This document shows positions 17,698-26,700 of a stretch of 64,000 nucleotides of DNA, in pieces. Origin of the DNA: Helicobacter anseris. GTDB lineage: Bacteria; Campylobacterota; Campylobacteria; Campylobacterales; Helicobacteraceae. Each line of letters starts with the position of its first letter. The stretch's first letter is position 1. The stretch covers positions 62,001-126,000 of the forward strand of contig NZ_NXLX01000002.1 of assembly GCF_003364335.1 (NCBI RefSeq). Direction: 5' to 3'. The notes below the pieces were generated by a model. That model was not told the origin of the DNA. It did not search any database and worked only from the letters and a program-made list of their open reading frames with translations. A program made the position numbers and the translations under genes.

Positions 17698-20600
17698 TGA
17701 TTTTTCCTTATGCTAAGCATTAGTAATGCAGGAATAATTAAAATTGTAATAATAGTAGAAAAAATAATACCACCAATCAATACAGCACCAAGTCCTCGAT
17801 AAATCTCACTTCCATCACCACCAAATAATACAAGAGGAATAAGTGCTAACACACTAGTAAACATACTCATATAAATAGGTGCCAATCTGCTTTGAGTGGC
17901 ATTTAAAATAGCTTCTTTAGTTTTTTGATGATATTCTTTAAGGTTGATAAGTGTTTGATAAACAATAAGAATAGCATTATTCACCACACTGCCAACCAAA
18001 ATAATAAAACCAAGCATTGTCAGAATATCAAGATTTTGTTTTGCAATAAACTTATCCACTAAATATAAGCCCAAAAGCCCCCCTGTTGTAGCAAGAGGAA
18101 CGGTTAAAATAATAATAAGAGGATATAAAAAATTACCATATAACGCACATAGGATTAAATATGTAATAACAATTGCCAAAATAAATCCATCTAAAAGTTC
18201 TATTTTTAACTTTTGTAATTTTCCTGCGCTTCCAGAGAGCGTAATATCATTTTTATCTTCTTTTGCAAGAGGTTTGATAATTTCTTGTTGCAAGATCTCA
18301 GAAATCTTTTCAATAGGGGTGTCATCTTTTGTATTTAAAATTAAAAGTAGATTCCTTTTTTGTTCAAAATGCCTAATTCTTGCTACCCCATACTCATTCT
18401 TAATTGTTGCAAGAGATCCTATTGGCACAATCCCTCCATTAGGAGTATAAATCTGAGAATATAAAATATCCTCTGGGGAAGTTTGATTTTCCCCTTTGAT
18501 ATTTTGCTTAGAATCTAAAATCATATCTAGCAATTTCCCATCTTCTCTAAAATCTCCTACATTTTTACCCTTAAGCATTACTTCTGTAATTGTCCCAAAA
18601 CTTTGCATATTTAAACCATTTAATGCAAGTGCATTACCATCAGGATAGAGATTTATTTCATGATTATTAGCATCCAAAGAAGGAATGATTCTTATACTCA
18701 CATTAGGCAATTTTTCTTTAATAAGATCTATAATTTTTTGCGCACTTGCACTTAGAGAATCAAGATTGGATCCAGTTATATTGATATCAATACTAGAGCT
18801 TGAAGCACCACTAAAAATCTCTTGTTGTAAAATTACTCCCTTAAGATTGGGAACAGAATCAATACTTTCTTGAGCATAACGCATAAGCTCTTTGATTCTA
18901 GATGGATTATTTGCTATAAGATAAAAATAGATATTTTCCCCAGCACTAATAAAAAAATCTTTAATCAATGGAACTTCATCCTGATCGCTATGATTAGGAT
19001 TTGTAATCAAAAAAGGTTGAAATTTAGATTTTAAAATTTTAACCATATGCTCCTTTTCTTGCAACGAAAGACCAGAAGGGATGCTCAAATAAGCAATAGC
19101 AAAGTTTTGGTTTCCCTTAGGCAAATAATCTGTTTTAGGAAATGCCATAAAACTAAACCATCCACACATTCCAATAAAAATAACCACACTAGCAATTTGC
19201 CTAATTGTAGTTTTTGTGCAAAAATCTACACTCTGCATTATTTTAGATGATAGGAATTGACCCAATTTTTCAATCAATAAACTAATTTTATTTTCTTCTT
19301 TTTGTGTATAAAATCTTTTTAAAACTACATATAAAAATGTAGGAATAATAAAAAGACATATAAGTAGAGAAATACCAATAGAACTTGATGCTGCAACAGC
19401 AATATCTACAAAAAGTTTTCCAGCATCGTCTTTTAAAAAAATGATAGGAATAAAAATAGCAAGGGTAGTAATAGTAGAGGCAAATAACGCACCAGTAACC
19501 TCGTATGTACCTACAACACAAGCTTTGAATAAATCTTTTTGAATCTTAATGTGTCTTAAAATGTTTTCAAGCACTACAATAGCACTATCAATAATCATAC
19601 TTATAGCAAAGGAAACGCCAGCAAGCAAAATAACATTTAAAGTCCTATCAAAAGCCCCAAGAAATATAAAAGAACCAATAACACTAAGAGGTATCACAAT
19701 GATTACCACCAACAAAGGGGTAATTTTTCTTAAAAAAACTAGCAATACTGCCGTTGCTAACACAATACCTAGTAAAATATTTTCTTTAACCAACTTAATG
19801 GAAGAAAGAATATATTGTCTTTGATCCCTACCCCAATCAATCACCAATCCTCGTTTTTCTAAAAAATTTTCATTAAGATAGTGTGTGGTTTGCTCAATTT
19901 TATTTGTAAGCTCTAAAATACTAGCATCAGCTGTGGGTCGTATCTGAATGGATATTGTTTGATTGTTATTGTGAAAATTATAGCTTGAAATTTTTTCATA
20001 ATCTTGATGGATAGTAGCCAAATCTTTCAAAAAAATATTTTTATGACGCATGGTTTTTATGATCGTATTACCAATAGAATCTAAACTATCATATTCGCCT
20101 ATACTTGAGATTCTATAGTTGCGTTGTGCAAAATCAATACTTCCTGCAGAAATATTAAGATTTTGTTTTTTTATACTAGAAATAACTTCATCAATTGTAA
20201 TGTGATAGAAAGCAAGTTTTTGTGTATCTAAAGTAATATATACTTGTTTATTTACCCCACCACTTACATACACTTCCCCTACTCCATTGATACGCTCATA
20301 ATATTTGATAATATCTTCTACAATAAAGTTTCTAAAATGATTTACATCTTGATTAGAATCTAAAGTTTTTACAAATAGATACACAGATATTGGGACATTT
20401 TCGCCTGTAGTTTTAATAATAGGCTTACTTACTTCTGATGGATAACCCCTCACTTCATCAAGCTTAGAACTCACATTAAGCAAAGCTGTTTTCATATCTG
20501 TATCAATATCAAATTCTAAAGTAATGATAGACATTCCCTGTCTTGATGTAGAAGTAAGGCTTAAGAGATTTGGAATATTTTTTAGATATTTTTCTTGTTT

Positions 20601-20798
20601 ATCTGTAATTTCTTTTTCAATTTCATAAGGAGGAGCACTATTCCAGGATGTATAAACCGTAATAACAGGTCTTGATACTTGTGGCAAAAGCTGATAGGGC
20701 ATTTTATTAAGAGCTAAGATTCCAAAAAGCAATAAAAAAACACTAAAAACAAAAACCCCTACAGGATTTTTTAAACAATATTTAATCCAATTTTTCAT
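17694..20798 (-). CDS. RND-family inner-membrane efflux pump
   Basis: The 1034-residue protein has the AcrB-like layout: one N-terminal membrane helix, a large periplasmic loop, a block of helices, a second loop and a second block. It is the proton-driven pump of a tripartite system. Helix 4 carries MIIDSAIVVLEN near residue 404, with one of the two Asp residues found in AcrB. Helix 10 carries VGSVVNNAILIV near 938, with Asn where AcrB has Lys. This D-S / N-N pattern occurs in RND branches other than AcrB, so drug specificity should not be assumed. The gene overlaps both neighbours by four bases. Expected substrates are toxic small molecules such as bile salts or drugs, but that is inference. 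Confidence 0.93.
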   Translation of the reverse strand: MKNWIKYCLKNPVGVFVFSVFLLLFGILALNKMPYQLLPQVSRPVITVYTSWNSAPPYEIEKEITDKQEKYLKNIPNLLSLTSTSRQGMSIITLEFDIDTDMKTALLNVSSKLDEVRGYPSEVSKPIIKTTGENVPISVYLFVKTLDSNQDVNHFRNFIVEDIIKYYERINGVGEVYVSGGVNKQVYITLDTQKLAFYHITIDEVISSIKKQNLNISAGSIDFAQRNYRISSIGEYDSLDSIGNTIIKTMRHKNIFLKDLATIHQDYEKISSYNFHNNNQTISIQIRPTADASILELTNKIEQTTHYLNENFLEKRGLVIDWGRDQRQYILSSIKLVKENILLGIVLATAVLLVFLRKITPLLVVIIVIPLSVIGSFIFLGAFDRTLNVILLAGVSFAISMIIDSAIVVLENILRHIKIQKDLFKACVVGTYEVTGALFASTITTLAIFIPIIFLKDDAGKLFVDIAVAASSSIGISLLICLFIIPTFLYVVLKRFYTQKEENKISLLIEKLGQFLSSKIMQSVDFCTKTTIRQIASVVIFIGMCGWFSFMAFPKTDYLPKGNQNFAIAYLSIPSGLSLQEKEHMVKILKSKFQPFLITNPNHSDQDEVPLIKDFFISAGENIYFYLIANNPSRIKELMRYAQESIDSVPNLKGVILQQEIFSGASSSSIDINITGSNLDSLSASAQKIIDLIKEKLPNVSIRIIPSLDANNHEINLYPDGNALALNGLNMQSFGTITEVMLKGKNVGDFREDGKLLDMILDSKQNIKGENQTSPEDILYSQIYTPNGGIVPIGSLATIKNEYGVARIRHFEQKRNLLLILNTKDDTPIEKISEILQQEIIKPLAKEDKNDITLSGSAGKLQKLKIELLDGFILAIVITYLILCALYGNFLYPLIIILTVPLATTGGLLGLYLVDKFIAKQNLDILTMLGFIILVGSVVNNAILIVYQTLINLKEYHQKTKEAILNATQSRLAPIYMSMFTSVLALIPLVLFGGDGSEIYRGLGAVLIGGIIFSTIITILIIPALLMLSIRKNH

Positions 20799-21814
20799 TG
20801 AACTTCTTTTACTTCACTTCCATCTTCAAGCCTATCTTGACCTCTTAGCACAATCTTCTCTCCAGCTTGCATTGCACCTTGTATTAAGGCATTATTCCTA
20901 TTGATAGATAAAATTTCAATAGGAATCCATACGGCCTTATTTTTTCGAATCACAAAAACACTAGATCTGCCTTTATGTTGAATAATACTATCTCGAGGTA
21001 TCAAAAATCCTGTATTTTGTTTTCCCACGTTAAGCATTACAGAGGCAGACATTCCATCAAGAAGCATTTCATTGCTTTTTATTTTTATATATGCAGGAAA
21101 ATTTCTTGAATTTGCATCTGCTTTAGGTATAAGCGCTATCACATTACCATTATAGTTTTTATTATTTATATTAACCCTTACCTTCTGATCAACTGCAAGA
21201 TGATTTATCATAAAGCTAGGAATATCTGCAACTACTTCTATATTTTTTGTATCAAGAATCTGACAAATTGTTTGACCAACGCTTACCCATTCTCCCTTAT
21301 GTGCCTTTTGCTCTACAACAACTCCATCAAAAGGAGCATAAACTGTTTTATGACCTAAATCTAAAATAGACATCTCCAACTCTGCTTGAAGTGCCAATAT
21401 ATTTGCCTCTTGTGATTTTACATCATATTCAATATTCTCATATTGTTGCAATGGGATTGATTGTGTTTCAAGCAGATTTTTATAACGCTCTAATTCCTTT
21501 TTTTTATTTTCTAGTATATAACGAGCTTGATCAAGTTTTGCCTGCTTGATGATGATATCTTTTTGTAAAAACTCCTCATTAAGACTTAATAATTTCTCAC
21601 CCTTTTTTACCTTTTGTCCAAGCCTAAAATAAATCTCCTCCACTACTCCACTAGATTGTGAAGCGATATTTGCAAATTCTTTAAAAACGACATTACCCAA
21701 AAAACTTTCTTCTTGCTGCAAAGTTCCTGTCTTTAACACCACAGTATTTACTGCGATTGGCTTTGCAAACATAAGCACAAAAAATGCAGAAAAAATCCAT
21801 ACACTTCTAATCAT
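20795..21814 (-). CDS. Periplasmic adaptor (membrane fusion protein) of the RND pump
   Basis: The 339-residue protein links pump and outer-membrane duct. It has a signal peptide (WIFSAFFVLMFA). A lipoyl half-motif with SSGVVEEIYFRLGQKVKKGE is followed by a coiled-coil hairpin at about residues 80-150, the second lipoyl half at APFDGVVVEQKAHKGEWV, and a beta-barrel domain. No lipobox Cys is present, so it is probably anchored by an uncleaved signal or held by its partners. It overlaps the marR stop and the RND start by four bases each, so all four genes form one translationally coupled operon. The order adaptor-pump-duct differs from H. pylori hefABC, where the duct gene comes first. Confidence 0.93.
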   Translation of the reverse strand: MIRSVWIFSAFFVLMFAKPIAVNTVVLKTGTLQQEESFLGNVVFKEFANIASQSSGVVEEIYFRLGQKVKKGEKLLSLNEEFLQKDIIIKQAKLDQARYILENKKKELERYKNLLETQSIPLQQYENIEYDVKSQEANILALQAELEMSILDLGHKTVYAPFDGVVVEQKAHKGEWVSVGQTICQILDTKNIEVVADIPSFMINHLAVDQKVRVNINNKNYNGNVIALIPKADANSRNFPAYIKIKSNEMLLDGMSASVMLNVGKQNTGFLIPRDSIIQHKGRSSVFVIRKNKAVWIPIEILSINRNNALIQGAMQAGEKIVLRGQDRLEDGSEVKEVQ

Positions 21815-22299
21815 TCTTCTGTAACTTTTAAAATTTTTTGTAAAGTTTTAATAAACACCTCTTTTTCTTCATCACTAATGGCATCTTTTATTTTTTTTGT
21901 AAAACTATTTCTTTGATTTTTAATTTGACTTAATTTCTCTTGTCCCATCTGACTTAATTGAATCTTATTGCTTCTCTTATCTGTAGGAGTAATTTCTCTC
22001 TCAACAAGATTCTTGTGTTCTAGGGCTTTTATAGTCCGAGAAATCGTTGCTTTATCTTTTTCAAACAATAAGGCTATTTGATTTACTCCAAGAGCACCTT
22101 GTGATTGCAACAAAAATAAAATACCTGCTTGCTCAAAACCAATATCAAGATTTTTTAGATTCTTTGTAACGGAGATACGCATCTGTTTTGCGACAAAAAA
22201 GAGAATCTTGATTAAATCTTCATCTTGATATTTTTCAATCATTTTTATCTGTTCGATTATTGTTTGAGGTTTTTGTTTTGAAGCATTGGTCTTTTTCAT
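21811..22299 (-). CDS. MarR-family transcriptional regulator of the efflux operon
   Basis: This 162-residue winged-helix regulator is the first gene of the efflux operon. The DNA-binding part is GVNQIALLFEKDKATISRTI, followed by the wing region VEREITPTDKRSNKIQLSQMG, as in MarR/SlyA proteins that act as dimers and are released by small ligands. A perfect 14-base palindrome (22343-22356) lies at the expected start of its own transcript, just downstream of a TATAAT box on the same strand, so autorepression is likely. The ATG at 22299 has only a poor ribosome site (AAGAAA). The gene overlaps the adaptor gene by four bases. Confidence 0.9.
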   Translation of the reverse strand: MKKTNASKQKPQTIIEQIKMIEKYQDEDLIKILFFVAKQMRISVTKNLKNLDIGFEQAGILFLLQSQGALGVNQIALLFEKDKATISRTIKALEHKNLVEREITPTDKRSNKIQLSQMGQEKLSQIKNQRNSFTKKIKDAISDEEKEVFIKTLQKILKVTEE

Positions 22300-22342
22300 A
22301 ATTTCTTAAATTTTATAATTCCTAGTAATTTTAGACTTTTTT

Positions 22343-22356
22343 AAGATTTAAATCTT
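22343..22356. promoter_or_regulatory. Palindrome, probable MarR operator
   Basis: AAGATTTAAATCTT is a perfect 14-base palindrome. It starts seven bases downstream of the minus-strand -10 box at 22363-22368, so it covers the predicted transcription start of the marR efflux operon. Position and symmetry fit an operator for a dimeric MarR protein. Binding itself is inference. Confidence 0.6.
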
Positions 22357-22362
22357 CGCACA

Positions 22363-22368
22363 ATTATA
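22363..22368 (-). promoter_or_regulatory. -10 box of the marR efflux operon
   Basis: The minus strand reads TATAAT here, 64 bases ahead of the marR ATG. It lies 15 bases from the rnpB -10 box on the other strand, so the two divergent promoters overlap: each -10 falls about where the other's -35 region would be. Confidence 0.6.
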
Positions 22369-22383
22369 ACAAAAAAATGTTGT

Positions 22384-22389
22384 TATAAT
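22384..22389 (+). promoter_or_regulatory. -10 box of rnpB
   Basis: A perfect TATAAT ends eight bases before the first base-paired position of the RNase P RNA, the spacing expected for a transcription start near 22397. Confidence 0.75.
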
Positions 22390-22397
22390 TACACACT

Positions 22398-22715
22398 TGG
22401 TATAGCAGGTGATTGCTCAATTTTTGAGAGGAAAGTCCGAGCTACAGAGACAGGATTCCATTTAACAAATGGCTAGCGTAAGCTAAGGGAAAGTGCAACA
22501 GAAAATAACCGCCATTGTCTCAATGGTAAGGGTGAAAAGGTGAGGTAAGAGCTTACCGAAGCAAAAGTAATTGAGCTTGACAATGTAAACCCAATCCGTA
22601 GCAAAAAGAGTATGGTTAGCGTCTCAAATACAAAACTCTTTGCTTGAGCCTTATTGTGAAATAAAGCCTAGATAAATAATCACCCAACGACAGAACTCGG
22701 CTTATCGCTATGCCA
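22398..22715 (+). ncRNA. rnpB: RNase P RNA
   Basis: This is the catalytic RNA of RNase P, which removes 5' leaders from tRNA precursors. The family-diagnostic GAGGAAAGTCCGAGCT lies near the 5' end at about 22426-22441, and ACAGAACTCGGCTTAT lies near the 3' end at about 22690-22705. The ends were set by helix P1: TGGTATAGC (22398-22406) pairs with GCTATGCCA (22707-22715) with G-U pairing allowed. The length of about 318 bases is short for the A type but fits epsilon-group members. A TATAAT box precedes it. The 3' end comes within 31 bases of the rsmH start, so rsmH may be transcribed by read-through and rnpB trimmed by processing. Confidence 0.95.
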
Positions 22716-22745
22716 AAAAATTTTATTCTCAATCTTAGGATTTTA

Positions 22746-23657
22746 ATGCAAAAAATTCCACATATACCTGTTTTGCTCAATGAAGTTTTAGATATATTTG
22801 CCTCAATCAAAGAAGGAATTATTATTGATTGCACTCTTGGATTTGGTGGTCATACAAAAGCTTTGCTTGAGCAAAACAAAAATATTAAGATTATTGGAAT
22901 TGATAGAGATGCAGATGCAAGAAATTTCAATCAAGAATTTTTAATCCAATACAAAGATAGATTTGAGTGTTTTGCAGGAAATTTTGGAGATTCTATAAAA
23001 ATTTTAATTGATAGATACGGCAATCAAATCAAAGGAATACTAGCAGATATCGGCGTAAGCTCTTTTCAGATTGATACGCCACATAGAGGCTTTGGATTTG
23101 AAAGCGATATCTTAGATATGCGTATGGATAGGGAAAAAAATCTTGATGCAAAATATATCCTCAATCACTATGGTGCATATGATTTAGAAAATATTTTTAG
23201 AAATTTTGGAGAACTTAAAGAAGCTAAAAAGCTTGCATCTCTAATCATTCAAGAGCGTAATAAACAAGAATTTCTCTATGCTAAAGATTTTAATTCTTTC
23301 TTGAAAAAATATTTCAAAAATCCAAAAATATTACCACTTGTATATCAAGCCATAAGAATTGAAGTCAATCAAGAATTAGAAGAATTGCAAAAATTACTCA
23401 CATATAGCAGTGATTTAAGAGATGTAATTTTATGTATCATTACTTTTCACTCTCTAGAAGATCGTATGGTAAAACAAGCTTTCAGGGATTTTTCCCAAAG
23501 CTGTATCTGCCCTAAAGAATCTTTTAAATGCACTTGTGGAGACAATCATCAAAAAGGCTTTTTACTCACAAAAAAACCCTTAATTGCCGCAAAAGAGGAA
23601 CTTAAAGCAAACTCAAGAGCAAGAAGTGCCAAACTTAGAGCTTTCTACTTCCAATAA
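22746..23657 (+). CDS. rsmH: 16S rRNA (cytosine-1402 N4)-methyltransferase RsmH
   Basis: RsmH (MraW) methylates N4 of C1402 in the ribosomal P site using S-adenosylmethionine. Visible family motifs are HIPVLLNEVL at the start, the SAM-binding DCTLGFGGHTKALLEQN, GIDRDADA, ILADIGVSSFQIDTPHRGF, and the C-terminal ITFHSLEDRMVKQAF followed by NSRARSAKLRAF. The frame stays open up to an ATG at 22710, but that codon lies inside the RNase P RNA. The ATG at 22746 has a TTAGGA ribosome site five bases upstream and gives the normal N-terminus, so it is preferred (303 residues). Two CxC-type pairs (CIC and CTCG) occur in the last third. Confidence 0.95.
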   Translation: MQKIPHIPVLLNEVLDIFASIKEGIIIDCTLGFGGHTKALLEQNKNIKIIGIDRDADARNFNQEFLIQYKDRFECFAGNFGDSIKILIDRYGNQIKGILADIGVSSFQIDTPHRGFGFESDILDMRMDREKNLDAKYILNHYGAYDLENIFRNFGELKEAKKLASLIIQERNKQEFLYAKDFNSFLKKYFKNPKILPLVYQAIRIEVNQELEELQKLLTYSSDLRDVILCIITFHSLEDRMVKQAFRDFSQSCICPKESFKCTCGDNHQKGFLLTKKPLIAAKEELKANSRARSAKLRAFYFQ

Positions 23658-23683
23658 AATTATCAAAATTAAGAAAAAGTCGA

Positions 23684-23689
23684 TATAAT
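23684..23689 (+). promoter_or_regulatory. -10 box of the VacA-like autotransporter
   Basis: A TATAAT box 32 bases upstream of the TTG start at 23722 predicts a short leader of about 26 bases that contains the AAGGA ribosome site. Confidence 0.6.
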
Positions 23690-23721
23690 CAAAGAATTTT
23701 ACCTATTTTTAAGGATTTTAT

Positions 23722-26700
23722 TTGAACAAAAAATTTTTTGGTAGTGCGATTTTGGGACTTTGTTTTTTATCTAATATAGATGCCAATGATACAAATCTAG
23801 AAAAATTAAATATTTATAATTTACAAGGATCTTGCACTCTGTTTGGGAAATGTAAAAGCATCTCAGCAACATCAGAAAGTGGCAAAACTTATTATGTTAC
23901 TAATGCTGGTAAAGATGGGAAAGGAGATAGTCTTGATTGGTGGCAAAGTTATCAAGCAGGAGGTGGAGGAGGCAATGGAGAGTATTATTTTAGTCTTGAT
24001 GCAAAACAAAATGATCTCATTTTTGGAAAAAATGCAAAAGAAAATCCATCAAAAACAGGGACAATCAAATTAAATGATTCGGGAGTGAATGTATATTCAA
24101 GTCTTGAGGTTAAAGCTAAAAATATCTATATTGGTGGCAGTATTCTAATGGCACATGATAGCACAGGATTTAAGCTAGGATTTAGTGCCACAGAAGATAT
24201 CATATCTGATGCAACATTTGACATTAGAGGAACTACCGCAGGCACTACTGCTGGTAACCTCATACTCAAAGCAAATAATTTTACCTCTACGGGAACTATC
24301 AATTTAAATGGGGATTCTACGCATTTAGGACAGCTGTTAGATGTAAGTCAAGTAACCAATAAAGTAGTGATTGAAAATCTAAATGCTACTCGTGGTAATA
24401 TCAAAGCAAATACTGATTTTAATATCACTAATCTTTTAATAAAAACTACAGACTTCAACCCAACAACAGATATCATAGGAAATAACAACACTAATTTCAA
24501 GATCACCAATCTTGAGATTTTTGCAGGATGGGGTGCTACCACAAAAGCTACTGCGAGTTTTCAATCAGGAAAAAGCCTAGAAATCACAAAAGCAAAAATT
24601 TCAGATTGGTCAAATTTAGATGCAAGTAGTGTGGATAAAGTTGTGATTGACACCCTGGAATCTTCTTATGCAACGATAAAGGCTAAGGATACTCTAGAAA
24701 TCAAAAATGCGACTTTTAGCAATAACGAAACCTATCTTTATGCCAAAGATACAAATATTGGTAATATCACCTTTAATGATGGAGCAAAGCTTTATGTCAA
24801 ATCAGGAGAAACACTCACAGCAGAAAATCTGACAATGCACAATGGTTCTTGGCTTGTAGCTCAAGATGGAAATGGCTCTGCCATGACAAAAGATACCACT
24901 ATCAAACAAATTACCTTTGATAATTCTAGAATCTATGCCAATAATCTCACAACAGATAGCATTACCATCAACAATAACGCAGGTATTTATCTCAAAGATT
25001 CTACTAGCACTTACACCAACAATGGTGATTTGACAATTGCCGATGGTTCAAAACTAGAAATTTATAATGGTAATATGATAAATACTGGTTCTTTGAATTT
25101 TTCTCTTAAGCCGAGCAACACCACTCTCATTGATGTGAAAAATGGTTATTTCCAATTTAATATGGATGCATCAGAAGAAAGCAAAGAATTTGAAATCACA
25201 AATACAAATGATAAAGGTGAAGTTGTGACAGAAACAGTCACGATGAGCATTCCAAAATCTAAAATCAATATCTATACAAGCACCAAAGATTTGATTACAG
25301 GATATACCTATACCCTTATCAATGCTTCAGGAGGTATCCAATTCCTCAAAGATGGCAAGGTTTATACAAGCCTAGATTCTGATACTCAATATGGCACAAT
25401 CCAGCAAGTCTTTGCTCAAAATATCTATTTTTATGATAATCAAGATAACAATCAACCATTAGTAGTGGATTTTACTTCAGATACTACAAATAATACTTTA
25501 AGTTTTTCTATTAGAACAACTGGTGTTTATGTAGATATCACACCATACATCAAACCTGGTGTTTGGGGATTTGGAGGCAATGCTGTTTTTGGAATCATGA
25601 ATGGTGCTGGTGGCTTACACGATAGCTATACACTAACACTTGAACCAAAAACTTCAGATGAAGAATCTACCAAAGGACAAGAAGTCATCTACTATCTAAA
25701 AGATTATACTTATCACAATAGCGGAAGTACGACTGCTATTTTTACGGTAGATGCCACTGGTTCTAAATTTGTCTTAGGAAAAAATAGAGAAAGTGCGGGA
25801 GAAGGTGGAAAAATTTACATAGGAGATGCGCTTTCTAAATCAACCATGCATATAAAAGCAGATGATATCTATCTTGGAGGTAACATCACTCTTGGTGATG
25901 GGGCTCTTATTAGTGGTCATCTAGTGCTTGAAACAACAAAAAAGGAAAATCAAACAAGCTTTATTGGCTCAAATGACAATGATGACACATCAACTATCAA
26001 TATCAGAAATCACTCAAGCCTAAAAGCTATTGGTGATGTATTTGACTATAAAGGAACTATCAATCTCACTGGTAATGGAACGGTTAGTGATGAAGTAACT
26101 CTCAATTTAAGTGGTATTACTGGAAATGAGAAAATTAGCATAGATGATAAGCAATATGATATCTATATACATAAACTTGTTGCTAGAGATGCTAAAAAAA
26201 CAGGAGATAGCGAACAATCTGGCGGTATCTATGCAAAAAATTTCTATATCGATACCATGGAAATTAAATCAAGCAATAATTCTTATAATGAATTTGTAAC
26301 AGATATTGGTAGCTCCAAAATCAATACTTTGCATTTTGCAAGTGGCAGTAGTGATGCAGACTCTGCTACACTAAAATTCCATGGTGGAAATCTTGAAGTC
26401 AATACTGTGCAATTAGATAATTATGGAAGGCTTGATGTGAGCACTTTATCAGATTTTAAAGTTTTAGATTCTTTAAGTGCTACAAATTCTATCATTACTT
26501 TCTCGGATAAATCACAAGAAATTGATATCAAAAAGATTGCAAAATTTGAAAACACTACCTTAACAACTGCACATTTTTCTTCTTTTGGATTAAATATTGC
26601 TCCAGATTCTTCATTCTATCAATCCAAAGATGATGAAAATGGATTTGCAAATATTAAACTTACTGGTACTTATGGTATAAAGTCTGGATTTTTAAATACA

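Noticed and set aside
17694-20798. Loss of function of the RND pump because the AcrB Asp pair and Lys are not all present
   Set aside because: One Asp is kept, and D-S / N-N patterns are found in other working RND branches.
22616-22834. A minus-strand open frame of 72 codons
   Set aside because: It lies opposite RNase P RNA and the rsmH start, without ribosome site or recognisable protein.
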